Origin: Akkermansia muciniphila
GTDB lineage: Bacteria; Verrucomicrobiota; Verrucomicrobiia; Verrucomicrobiales; Verrucomicrobiaceae
Assembly: GCA_945882215.1 (NCBI GenBank)
Contig: CAMCWM010000011.1
Location: 1-55,889, forward strand
DNA length: 55,889 nt
Reading direction: 5' to 3'
Shown piece after piece: positions 1 to 8,072 of this stretch (the first letter of the stretch is position 1; every line of letters starts with the position of its first letter). The notes under the pieces were generated by a model, which was not told the origin of the DNA, did no database searches, and saw only the letters and a program-made list of their open reading frames with translations. The position numbers were made by a program, and so were the translations under genes.

Positions 1-69
1 TGCCTTTCCCCATACGCTGGAAATCCGGCGGCTCAACGGACGATCCTTGGCATTTGCTGAAGCTGCGCT

Positions 70-145
70 GTCAAGGAACGGTCAAGTCGTGGTCAAGAGG
101 TCAAGGCGACTCCATCTTGACCGGCGTAGCCTTGAAGATCTTGAC
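70..145. repeat. Cluster of GTCAAG / CTTGAC motifs with a small hairpin
   Basis: GTCAAG occurs at 70-75, 81-86, 92-97 and 100-105. Its complement CTTGAC occurs at 116-121 and 140-145. GGTCAAGA (91-98) and TCTTGACC (115-122) are exact inverted copies that could fold as a hairpin. The cluster lies just beyond the stop of the minus-strand Dabb gene. It could be a terminator-like or REP-like element, or operator sites for a gene left of the window. I see no coding evidence in 1-153. Confidence 0.4.
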
Positions 146-153
146 GGCCTTCC

Positions 154-558
154 TCACTCACAGCCGATGTCATACACGAGCAGCTTCTTCGCCAGCGGCA
201 GCAACGTCTGTTTCACGGCATTCACATGCACGGGATGCTTTTCATAAGCGTCCATGTCCGCCTTGCTGTTGAAACGCATCACCAAGCCGACATCGAAGCT
301 GTCATCGACGACGGGGCGCTCACTTGCGACGGCGGGGCCGACGCTAAGGTGCTGGATCTGTGAAATCTCGGCCTGAAACATCTTCGCGGCTCCGATGACT
401 GTGGCGCGGTCGGCGGCGTTGCCGGGGCGCTTCAGCCAGACGAGCACGACGTGCTCGACCTTGCCCTTGGCGGTCGTTTTGCAGCCGAAGGGGCAACTGG
501 TGCAGGAGCTGAGCACGAGGGCGGCAGCGGCGGAGAGAATGAGAATGGCGTTCTTCAT
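154..558 (-). CDS. Dabb (stress-responsive A/B barrel) domain lipoprotein
   Basis: The 134-residue protein starts MKNAILILSAAAALVLSSC, a lipoprotein signal with Cys at the end of the hydrophobic stretch, so it is probably anchored in a membrane facing the periplasm. The mature part follows the Dabb pattern: an opening VEHVVLVWLKRPG strand, a central VGPAVASERPVVDDSFDVGL region and the closing DAYEKHPVHVNAVKQ helix with its conserved His-Pro-x-His. Dabb proteins are small dimeric ferredoxin-like barrels whose substrates are mostly unknown. I chose the ATG at 558 because it begins the signal peptide; a longer reading frame upstream would run into the neighbour. The gene diverges from the PQQ propeller gene with only 23 bases between starts, so their promoters must overlap each other or the coding ends. 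Confidence 0.85.
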   Translation of the reverse strand: MKNAILILSAAAALVLSSCTSCPFGCKTTAKGKVEHVVLVWLKRPGNAADRATVIGAAKMFQAEISQIQHLSVGPAVASERPVVDDSFDVGLVMRFNSKADMDAYEKHPVHVNAVKQTLLPLAKKLLVYDIGCE

Positions 559-581
559 GGCGTTGGTTAGTCTGACACGAC

Positions 582-2063
582 ATGAAAAACCCGTCGAGAC
601 TGTTTCTGCTGCTTTTTGCCTTCGCCCCATGCTCCGCGCAGGAGGCGTTTGATCGCCTGACCTTCCACGCGGCACCGAAGCCGCTCGCGAAGGACGCCAA
701 GACGAGCGACTGGCCGCGCGTGCTAGGCCCCACGGACGATGCGATCTCGCCGGAGACGCATCTACTCAAAAAATGGGCCGCAGGCGAGCCGAAGACTGTG
801 TGGGAAGTCGCGATGGGCGAGGGCTACAACTCGCCTGCGATCAGTGGCGACTACTGCGTGATCTTCCACGCGATGGAGGGGAAGGAGACCATCGAGTGCC
901 TGCATCGCGAGACCGGAAAGCGCTTCTGGTCGCATGATTACCCAATCTCGTATCAGGATCGCTATGGCTTCGGCAACGGCCCGCGTGGCAGCCCCGTGAT
1001 CGCCGATGGCATCGTGGTGACGTTTGGCGTGACGTGCGAACTTCGGGCGCTCGATTTGAAAACCGGCAAGCTGCTGTGGAAACACGATCTGCGGGCCGAG
1101 ATGCATGTGCCGCAGGATTTCTTCGGCGCAGGCGGCACGCCGTTGATTCTCGATGGTCGCGTCATTGTGAACGTGGGCGGCAAAAAGGCGGCAATTGAGG
1201 ACTCGGAAGGCCTGCGCGACCGCAAGGAGCGTCTCGCCGAGGCGGGGGTGAGCGTGGCGGCGTTTGATTTGAAGCGCGGCGAGGTCGTCTGGAAGGTCGA
1301 AGACGCGTGGGGCGCGAGTTACGCCTCCCCCATTCCCGCGAAGCTGCACGGACAGCTCAAAGTGCTCGTCTATGCCGGCGGCGAGAGCGATCCGGCCACC
1401 GGCGGCCTCATGTGCATCGATCCGGTGAATGGGAAGCTGCATTCCAAGTTCGCGTGGCGTGACGACGAATACATCCAGGCCATCGGCACCTCGCCAGTGG
1501 TCATTCCCGAGAAGAACCGCGCCTTCATCACCACCGCGTATCCGAAGGGCCGCCCGCTCGGCGGTGCCATGGTGGAGTATGACGCCGAATTCCAGCCGAA
1601 GGAGGTCTGGAAGTCCGCGAAGCTCGGCGTGCACTGGATGAACCCCGTGTATCACGACGGCCATCTCTACGCCATCGACGGCGAGACGGAGCCGAAGTCC
1701 CGCCTCGTCTGCGTGAATGCCGACACCGGCGCGGAGGTGTGGGAGCAAAAGATCGAGTGGGACGACGCCGAGTTCAGCAAACAGACCGGCCGCGCCAATC
1801 CCACCCGCCTCAGCATCCTCCGAGCGAGCTTGATGAAGGTGGACGGCGCTTTCCTCTGCCTTGGTGAGATCGGCTCCCTCCACTGGTTCGACCTCAGCCC
1901 CGCCGGAGCCAAAGTCATCGCCCAAGCGCAGCCGTTTTACGCCCTCAACACCTGGAGCCTACCCGCGCTGAGCCATGGCCTTCTTTATGTGCGTCAGCAG
2001 CAGAAGGATCTGATGCAGAAGACGGGAGAGCGGATCATGTGCCTCGATTTGAGAGGGGAGTGA
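582..2063 (+). CDS. Secreted PQQ-like beta-propeller protein
   Basis: The 493-residue protein has an N-terminal signal peptide (MKNPSRLFLLLFAFAPCSAQ, cut near residue 20). The rest is a chain of propeller blades of the outer-membrane assembly/PQQ dehydrogenase type, seen as repeated 'TGK..W' turns such as TGKRFWSHD, TGKLLWKHDL, GEVVWKVED and TGAEVWEQKIEW. Family members serve as PQQ-dependent dehydrogenases or as structural propellers. I do not see a convincing cofactor-binding or cytochrome c motif, so an enzymatic role is unproven. It stands alone on the plus strand and converges with the PIN gene, about 100 bases apart. It resembles the C-terminal half of the fusion protein at 46384-48372. 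Confidence 0.85.
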   Translation: MKNPSRLFLLLFAFAPCSAQEAFDRLTFHAAPKPLAKDAKTSDWPRVLGPTDDAISPETHLLKKWAAGEPKTVWEVAMGEGYNSPAISGDYCVIFHAMEGKETIECLHRETGKRFWSHDYPISYQDRYGFGNGPRGSPVIADGIVVTFGVTCELRALDLKTGKLLWKHDLRAEMHVPQDFFGAGGTPLILDGRVIVNVGGKKAAIEDSEGLRDRKERLAEAGVSVAAFDLKRGEVVWKVEDAWGASYASPIPAKLHGQLKVLVYAGGESDPATGGLMCIDPVNGKLHSKFAWRDDEYIQAIGTSPVVIPEKNRAFITTAYPKGRPLGGAMVEYDAEFQPKEVWKSAKLGVHWMNPVYHDGHLYAIDGETEPKSRLVCVNADTGAEVWEQKIEWDDAEFSKQTGRANPTRLSILRASLMKVDGAFLCLGEIGSLHWFDLSPAGAKVIAQAQPFYALNTWSLPALSHGLLYVRQQQKDLMQKTGERIMCLDLRGE

Positions 2064-2164
2064 TCAGGTCCGTAATTGTCTGACGCGTTAGCACAGACTT
2101 GGAGAACTCCACTGCTGGCACCGGGGTTGTAAGATTTGGCCAAGGTCGCTTCATACTGGCTTCG

Positions 2165-2626
2165 TCAGAACTTCCATTCGAGTTCTCGAAGCATCTGCAA
2201 AAACGAAATGCACGGGATCTTGCGCTGCTCGCACACATCCGGGATTTTGGGAATGTCGAGTTTGCCACGGGGCTTTTCGCCAGTGACCACCACCGCGCCA
2301 AGTGACTCGGCTGTGGCAATCACGAAAGGGTCGGCCTGTGATCGCTGGCGATGAGTATCCACCAGACGTGGATGCTCGGTGAGAATGTCGGCTACAATCT
2401 TCTGAATGGGTTCGTCGATAGGAACGATGACTTGTTTGTGCTTCTTGAGCCAGTCGTGAATGCCGTCGTCTTTTTTCTCCAGCTCCACATAGACTTCTTC
2501 GGAGCAGCGCACCTGTCCGCTGGCAATGCATTCGGCGAGTTTGGCCCAAAGCGATGGAAACACTTCTTCCGGGTAGTCACGCATCCATCCGTCGAGCCAA
2601 GCGCTTGTATCGAGGCAGAAAATCAT
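2165..2626 (-). CDS. DUF4411-type PIN-domain protein (putative toxin)
   Basis: The 153-residue protein begins MIFCLDTSAWLDGWMRDYP, the typical PIN start with the first acidic metal ligand (Asp6) after a short beta strand. Further acidic positions follow in SEEVYVELEKKDD and in QADPFVIATAESLGA, and the strand AVVVTGEKP is the usual late PIN strand. Length and pattern fit the DUF4411 branch of PIN-like RNases. Its ATG overlaps the stop of the XRE-ImmA gene upstream (ATGA at 2623-2626), so translation is probably coupled. That arrangement fits a toxin-antitoxin style pair, with this as the RNase. Base composition is lower in GC than the neighbours (28 of 60 in 2401-2460), which hints at acquisition. 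Confidence 0.8.
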   Translation of the reverse strand: MIFCLDTSAWLDGWMRDYPEEVFPSLWAKLAECIASGQVRCSEEVYVELEKKDDGIHDWLKKHKQVIVPIDEPIQKIVADILTEHPRLVDTHRQRSQADPFVIATAESLGAVVVTGEKPRGKLDIPKIPDVCEQRKIPCISFLQMLRELEWKF

Positions 2627-3804
2627 GCGCCGAGCAGGGTTGGGCGGTGTGTCAGTTCACGCCGGATGTTTGGAAAATGGCGGGGCTTCACCCCAAGGTA
2701 GTCCGATGCGGCGTTGGTGCTGATCAAACGCTGGTCAAAAGCATCCAGAACGAGGCGGGTGTAACCTGGGCCGTCTTTGGAGATTGTCTTCACCTCCATG
2801 CTCGGGCCGCCCTGAGACTTGGCCTTGTCTCGCTTGCCTAGCGACAGCCAGCCATCGCGTTTACGTCGGTAAACTGCCGCAGGGGCAAAACCGAGGTCCA
2901 TTAATCGCCGCAGGATGACCTCGGCGCTTGTGTTCACTTTCTGTGACAGTGACCAGAGCGCCTCCTCGTCTCCTCGACCTGCCGCTGGGTAACTATTGGC
3001 AATCTTCTCGACAATCGACTTGGGAAGAAGCGCCGCTCCAGCAAACGCATTGGCGGCGACCTCCAATGGCTGCTCTTCGGGAAACCGTTCACCCACCATC
3101 CGGGTTGTCTTATGCCCCCCTGCGTGCAGAAGGATATGTGCAAACTCATGCAGCAAGGAAAACACACGCCCGTAGGGCGCATCGTTTGCGTTCAGGAGAA
3201 TCACGGGCAGTGGAGCATCCGGGATACAGGTGGCCCGCATCTCTTCGAGTTCCATGTCCGACGTTTGGAAGACAAGAACACCCTTGGTCTCTATGGCGGC
3301 CCGCCAGGCATTCAGCGCAGCATAATCTCCGTTCCACTGAGTCTGCGCTGTCCATGAAATCCCCAGCAGTTCGCGCAGATGAGCGCCAGCCTCCTCGGCG
3401 TCTTGATGCGGATGCAGCACGGCTCGTAGGCGGTGCGGTGGCTCGCCTGTGAGGCGGTGCAGCTCCAATGCGGCCTCACGCCGGAATACCGCCCAACGGA
3501 GCGCCTGTAGCAGTTCGGGGCTTGCCTTTCCAGGCTTGATGCCCGCCAGTCGGCGGAATTCCCGCTGCGCATCAAACTTCAGCGGCGGTTCCGCCAGGAA
3601 AAAGACAGCCAAAGGGCGTTTGTAAGCCTCCCCCAGCTTGCGCAACTCTGTAAGACTCGGCACGTCCCGCCCGCTCTCCCATTCACCAAGCGTGAAAGTG
3701 TCGAAATTCGTGAGGCTCTCCACACGCTCCAGTGTCAATCCCGCCGACTTCCTGGCCCAGACCAAGAGTTCAGGTTTCACCAAGGCTGGAACAGAGCGGG
3801 ACAT
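2623..3804 (-). CDS. XRE-family regulator with ImmA/IrrE metallopeptidase domain
   Basis: The 393-residue protein has an XRE helix-turn-helix (about residues 10-65, with the motif FTLGEWESGRDVPSLTELR). An ImmA/IrrE (DUF955) zinc-peptidase domain follows: HEFAH at residues 219-223 and the third ligand Glu248 in PLEVAANAFAGA. Proteins of this build bind operator DNA and can be inactivated or cleave partner repressors. Next to a PIN gene they are expected to act as antitoxin or regulator. The ATG at 3804 is chosen because the HTH starts soon after; a TTG further upstream would add 22 residues with no domain character. The last about 60 residues, after the peptidase domain, look like a separate partner-binding tail (LISTNAASDYLGV). 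Confidence 0.87.
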   Translation of the reverse strand: MSRSVPALVKPELLVWARKSAGLTLERVESLTNFDTFTLGEWESGRDVPSLTELRKLGEAYKRPLAVFFLAEPPLKFDAQREFRRLAGIKPGKASPELLQALRWAVFRREAALELHRLTGEPPHRLRAVLHPHQDAEEAGAHLRELLGISWTAQTQWNGDYAALNAWRAAIETKGVLVFQTSDMELEEMRATCIPDAPLPVILLNANDAPYGRVFSLLHEFAHILLHAGGHKTTRMVGERFPEEQPLEVAANAFAGAALLPKSIVEKIANSYPAAGRGDEEALWSLSQKVNTSAEVILRRLMDLGFAPAAVYRRKRDGWLSLGKRDKAKSQGGPSMEVKTISKDGPGYTRLVLDAFDQRLISTNAASDYLGVKPRHFPNIRRELTHRPTLLGA

Positions 3805-3891
3805 GTGGGGGTAAGACTTTCTAGAAGACGCATTGAGGCTGCCAGAAAACGGCCAACCCCGCAACACCAAAGCTCCCCAACAAGGTCTGTC

Positions 3892-4137
3892 TTACGGACC
3901 TCGCTGCTTCATCGCCTCCGCCACAAACGGCGCGAACTCGCGGAAGCTCCACGCCGACTTCGAGAGGCCCCAGGCGGTGTCTTGTTTGTGAGCGGGGTCG
4001 ATTTCGGCGGTGATGAAGTCTTCCTGGTGGCGGCGGCTTTGGACGAGGATCTCGCCGTGCGGGTCCATGACGTAGCTGTCGCCGTAGCCGATGCCGGAAC
4101 TGCGGGTGATGCCAGATTGGGCGGGATCGAGCACGAC
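3892..4137 (-). pseudogene. Nitrilase-superfamily gene fragment, C-terminal part only
   Basis: About 82 codons on the minus strand read VVLDPAQSGITRSSGIGYG then DSYVMDPHGEILVQSRR, ending in a TAA at 3892-3894. The pattern 'GxSxVxDPxGEIL ... EIDP' is the C-terminal section of carbon-nitrogen hydrolases (nitrilase/amidase family). The catalytic Glu and Lys and the Cys region, about 200 residues upstream in intact members, are absent. Homology stops at about 4137, where a fragment of an unrelated gene on the other strand begins. The piece therefore has no start and cannot make a working enzyme. It could be a genuine deletion/inversion scar or an assembly join. Confidence 0.75.
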
Positions 4138-4140
4138 ATG

Positions 4141-4398
4141 CGGCGGGCGAAATTCTGCATCAGCGTCGATAGCGGCCCCATGCACATCGCCGCCGCGGTC
4201 AATCCGCGCACCTTGGGCATCCACACCTGGAGTGATCCGCGCAAGGTGGGGCCGTATCCGCCCGGCGTTCACGTTTGGAAGACCGGACGCATCGCCAAAC
4301 GTGGTGAATTCACTGCTGCGGAGTGTTTGGGTGATGCCAGCGTGGACGATGCTGCCGCGCAGGACATCGGCGCATGGGTATGTGCGGAGCTGCGTTAA
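4141..4398 (+). pseudogene. Glycosyltransferase family 9 gene fragment, C-terminal part only
   Basis: From 4141 the plus strand reads RRAKFCISVDSGPMHIAAAV and then TLGIHTWSDPRKVGPYPP, ending with TAA at 4396-4398. SVDSGPMHIAAA is the hallmark nucleotide-sugar binding motif of GT9 (heptosyltransferase-like) enzymes, normally found about 100 residues before the C terminus. Only about 85 codons remain: the N-terminal Rossmann domain and first part of the C-terminal domain are missing. The break at about 4141 coincides with the break of the opposing nitrilase fragment. The stop codon shares a TTAA with the stop of the convergent DUF1552 gene, so this 3' end looks like an original gene boundary. 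Confidence 0.75.
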
Positions 4399-5633
4399 AC
4401 CAGCCCGCGCATCGTTCCTGTGCTGGTCGCAAACTTGTCCGTCTCAATGCCCATGCGCTGCGCGATGCTGACAAAGAGATTCGGCAGAGGGTAATTGTTC
4501 TTGGCATCAAAAGCGAGGTGCTGGCCATGCTTGTAGCCGCCACCGGCGAGGAGCATGGGCAGGTTCGTGGTGAGATGACCGCTGGCGTTGCCCAGATTGC
4601 TGCCCAGCAGCACCTGTGTGTGGTCGAGCAGGTTCGACTGGCTGTTTTGCAGGCTCGTGAGGAAGTCGAAGAACGCCTGGATCGTCGCCTGCTCGATGAG
4701 TTCGAGCTGGCGCAGCATGTCGGGGTTCTTGCCATGATGCGAGAGGCCGTGGTAGCCGAGCTGCACGCCGGGAATCCGCGGCACGTTGCCATAACCGGTG
4801 CTGCCGAGCGTGATCAGGCGCGTGCTGTCCGTTTCCAGCGCCAGACGCATGACTTCAAAGTGCGCGCGCAGCATGCCGACGAGATCAATGGACGAAATTT
4901 CGCCCGGCGGCTTGGCTTTCACCTCAGGCTTGGGTGTCTGGCTCCATTGCGCGGCCTTGGCGAGCTGCTGCTCCGTTTCACGCACGGCGGTGAAGAATTG
5001 ATCGAGCTTGTCGCGATCCGCCGCGCTAACCTTGCGCTCCATCGCCTTCGCGTCATCCAGCACCGCGTCCATGATGCTGCGGCCATCGCGCAGGTCACGC
5101 TGCTGGGCCGCCACCTCATTGGCCGAGCCGGTGAGGAAAAGTTTGGCAAAGGCTTTGGCGGCGGATTGCTCCGGTGGAATGGCGACACCGTTGGGCGACC
5201 ACGAGAGCGTCTTCTCGCCGAGCGTGAGTGAGGCAAAGCGAGTTTGGTCGCCAATCTTTGCCGCGATGAACTGATCCAGCGAGATGGTGTTCTTGAAGGT
5301 GCGCGCACCAGGAAATGGTGCGGCGGTGAGGAAGGATTTCTCAGCAGAGTGGCCGCCATCGACGCTCGGATGACTGGTGCCGGAGAAGACGGTGAATTTT
5401 TTGCGCAACGCCTCACCGGGCTGCAAATAACGGCTCAGCGCATAGTCGGTTCCCGCTTGTTCAGGGAAGAAATTGGCCGGAATGAAGCCAAGCGGGATGT
5501 TGATGGCAACGAAGCGTCGTGGTGCGGTCTCAGCGGCGGCACGCAGGCGCAATGGCAGCATGGCTTCGAGCAGCGGCAGCGCCAGGCTGACACCGGAGCC
5601 ACGGAGAAAAGTGCGACGTGAGAGAGGTTTCAT
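4395..5633 (-). CDS. DUF1552 domain protein (Tat-exported)
   Basis: The 412-residue protein starts MKPLSRRTFLRGSGVSLALP, a twin-arginine signal (RRTFLRG). It then follows the DUF1552 pattern: NIPLGFIPANFFPE, the SGTSHPSVDGGHSAEKSFLT region, and near the C terminus LLAGGGYKHGQH. DUF1552 proteins are exported partners of DUF1592/DUF1588 cytochrome-like proteins in Planctomycetes and Verrucomicrobia; their reaction is unknown. The partner is directly upstream (5646-7976) with a 12-base gap, so the two are one transcription unit. The fold resembles the alkaline-phosphatase-like DUF1501 proteins (inference). The C-terminal stop overlaps that of the GT9 fragment. Confidence 0.9.
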   Translation of the reverse strand: MKPLSRRTFLRGSGVSLALPLLEAMLPLRLRAAAETAPRRFVAINIPLGFIPANFFPEQAGTDYALSRYLQPGEALRKKFTVFSGTSHPSVDGGHSAEKSFLTAAPFPGARTFKNTISLDQFIAAKIGDQTRFASLTLGEKTLSWSPNGVAIPPEQSAAKAFAKLFLTGSANEVAAQQRDLRDGRSIMDAVLDDAKAMERKVSAADRDKLDQFFTAVRETEQQLAKAAQWSQTPKPEVKAKPPGEISSIDLVGMLRAHFEVMRLALETDSTRLITLGSTGYGNVPRIPGVQLGYHGLSHHGKNPDMLRQLELIEQATIQAFFDFLTSLQNSQSNLLDHTQVLLGSNLGNASGHLTTNLPMLLAGGGYKHGQHLAFDAKNNYPLPNLFVSIAQRMGIETDKFATSTGTMRGLV

Positions 5634-5645
5634 AAAGTGGGTCAG

Positions 5646-7976
5646 TTAGCGGGTGGCGAAGGTTTCACTCTGCACGATGGCGTGAATCAGCGTGCGCAGG
5701 CCATTGCCGCCCGCCTGCGCTTGCTCGACGAGCTTGGCGATGGCCGCACGATCGCTGAAGCCCATCTCGCGGCCCAGGGCATAGCTCATCAGCTTCTCCG
5801 TGAGGCAGTGCGCGAAGTCGGCCCGCCGTGCGAGCAGCAGCTTCTTGAACGCGCGGATGTCGGCAAAGGCTTCACCGCTCGCCGTTTGGCCGCTGCTGTC
5901 CACCAGGGCACCTTTCACCACGCTACCCCAGTTGTGCTCCACGTTGGTCACATTCCAGCGCAGGTAGTTTTCACGATATTCGCCAATGGGATCAAAGCTC
6001 TCCAGCGCAAAACCTGGCGGATCAATCTGGCGGTGACACACGTTGCAGCTTTCCACATTGCGATGCTTCGCCAGTTGCTCGCGCACTGTCTCAGCACCGC
6101 GAATGTCCGGCTCAATGCCAGCCGTGTTCGGCGGCGGTGGCGGCGTGCGCTGGCCGAGGATGTTCTCCAGCACCCACACACCGCGCAGCACGGGTGAGGT
6201 CGTGGTGCCGTTCGCTGTGACCTTCAGCACCGCCGCTTGCGTCAGCACCCCGCCGCGTACGCTGTCGGCGGGCAGAGTCACTTTGCGCAAATCAAGTCCC
6301 GTGATGCCAGCGATGCCGTAGTGTTCGGCCAGGCGCTGATTCAGCATCGCCCACTTGGCATCCAACATGTCTTCGACAGGCACATCCGCCTTCAGCATCT
6401 CGCGGAAGTAGCCCTCGCTCTCCCACAGCATGCTCACTTGCAGCAGTTCATCGAACTTCTTGTACAGCTTCTCGTCCGGCGTGGTGTCGTTGAGCTGGCG
6501 CAGATGCAGCCATTGCCCCGTGAAGTTCTTCACGAAGGCCTCGCTCTTGGGGCTGTTTAGCAAGCGTTCGACCTGCGCACGCAGCACCGCGGGCATGCTG
6601 AGCTGCTGCTTTGACGCTAAGTCCAGCAATTCATCATCTGGCGGAGCGCTGCATAAAAAATACGACAGGCGTGCGGCGAGTTCCGTTTCCGTGATTCGTG
6701 CAGTGTCAGGCTTTAGATCTTCACGCAGATAGATGAAATTGGGCGAGCACAGCACCGCGATCAAACCTGCGCGCAAACTCTCCTCAAAGCCGCGCCCAGA
6801 CTCCAGCAGTGACTTGGTGAGCGACACATAACGAGCCGCTTCGTCCTCTTCGGCAGCGCGGCGAAACGCCCGTGACACAAAACCGCGCAGAATGCGCTCC
6901 GCATCGGCCAGCGTGCCGGTTTTGAGGTCGGTGGTGCCGAGGAGTCGCGCGTGACTCTCTGGTGGCCATTGCTCAATAAGCGGCCCCGTGATCTCCACCT
7001 CGCCGAAACCAACACCGGGATACACCATGCCCGGCTTTTTCTTGAGATAGCTTGGCAGACCGAGCGCGAAGAACTGAATGGCCGATTTCGCCTCCAGCAG
7101 CGCCTCGATCTCGAACATCTTCGGCTCCGCACTCACCTCGTAGTAGCCCAGATTCTTGTGCGTCGCCTCCAGCCCGGCAAAACTCGATCCCGACACGGTG
7201 AACCACAAACGATCCGCCGCATCATGCGCCGCCGCTTGAAAGCGGAAGCGGTACCGCCCGCGCACCGGGATGCGGCGATCACGCGTGGAGATTTTGGAAT
7301 ACGACGAGTTGTCCGATGAGGTGAAGATCACCACCCGGCCATCCACGAGGCTGTATGAGCCGTCAGCGAAATACTGTTTCACCTCCCGGATCGAGTCCAC
7401 CTTGAAGGTCTCCGTCTTTGGCCGCTCACCCGTGACGATGGCCGCATCAATCGCCCGCCGTGCCGCCGCCAGATAGCCCTGCATCTGCTCCGTCGAAACC
7501 GCCAGCGCCTCACCATTGTTATCAAAACCACCCGCCTGCTGATCCTCCGGCAACAAGTCTTTCAAATCCAACTCCACTGCCAGCAGGTCATTGATCGTGT
7601 TCTGATACTCACTGCGGTTCAGCCGCCGCTGCACCACTTCACGCCCCGCACGATCCGCCGTGATGAGCGCCGGTTTAATCACACCAAGCACCTGTTCAAG
7701 TTCCGTCTTTCCAGGTTGTGGTTGCTTTGCTGGCGGCATCTCACCTTTGGCCATGCGATCATGTATGCTCGTCCACAGATCCGTTTGCACCCGGCCCGCC
7801 ATGCCGTAGTCCACCAGTTCCAAATTTAGCCCGCCTTTTTTCGTCTCTGCGTCATGGCATTCCATGCAGTGCTGGTTGAAGAATACACCTGCCTGTTGTT
7901 TCAACGCCAGAACCGTATCAGCCGCCCACAAACTGCCGGCGGAGAGCATGCAGGCCGTCAGCACCGCTTGGCGCAT
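5646..7976 (-). CDS. DUF1592/DUF1588 domain protein with PSCyt1-type haem motif
   Basis: The 776-residue secreted protein has a signal peptide MRQAVLTACMLSAGSLWA. A cytochrome-like haem site lies at residues 37-41 (CMECH), followed by DUF1587 (RRLNRSEYQNTINDLLAVE). Next come a carbohydrate-binding-like region in the middle, DUF1592/DUF1595 (AARLSYFLCSAPPDDELLDLA), DUF1588 and DUF1585. DUF1588 carries a second CxxCH near residue 645 (CNVCHRQIDPPGFALESFD). Two covalent haems suggest an extracytoplasmic electron-transfer or oxidative role; the substrate is unknown. The ATG at 7976 begins the signal peptide; an ATG at 8015 would add 13 residues. It precedes and is probably co-transcribed with the DUF1552 gene. 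Confidence 0.9.
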   Translation of the reverse strand: MRQAVLTACMLSAGSLWAADTVLALKQQAGVFFNQHCMECHDAETKKGGLNLELVDYGMAGRVQTDLWTSIHDRMAKGEMPPAKQPQPGKTELEQVLGVIKPALITADRAGREVVQRRLNRSEYQNTINDLLAVELDLKDLLPEDQQAGGFDNNGEALAVSTEQMQGYLAAARRAIDAAIVTGERPKTETFKVDSIREVKQYFADGSYSLVDGRVVIFTSSDNSSYSKISTRDRRIPVRGRYRFRFQAAAHDAADRLWFTVSGSSFAGLEATHKNLGYYEVSAEPKMFEIEALLEAKSAIQFFALGLPSYLKKKPGMVYPGVGFGEVEITGPLIEQWPPESHARLLGTTDLKTGTLADAERILRGFVSRAFRRAAEEDEAARYVSLTKSLLESGRGFEESLRAGLIAVLCSPNFIYLREDLKPDTARITETELAARLSYFLCSAPPDDELLDLASKQQLSMPAVLRAQVERLLNSPKSEAFVKNFTGQWLHLRQLNDTTPDEKLYKKFDELLQVSMLWESEGYFREMLKADVPVEDMLDAKWAMLNQRLAEHYGIAGITGLDLRKVTLPADSVRGGVLTQAAVLKVTANGTTTSPVLRGVWVLENILGQRTPPPPPNTAGIEPDIRGAETVREQLAKHRNVESCNVCHRQIDPPGFALESFDPIGEYRENYLRWNVTNVEHNWGSVVKGALVDSSGQTASGEAFADIRAFKKLLLARRADFAHCLTEKLMSYALGREMGFSDRAAIAKLVEQAQAGGNGLRTLIHAIVQSETFATR

Positions 7977-8072
7977 CGAAAAGAAGGGCAAAAGCCGCAG
8001 GGTGTCATCGTTCATCTGGCGCACCGACTCTGCCGGGAGAATCGCCGCCTTCAATGATTTATGTCGTCACGA

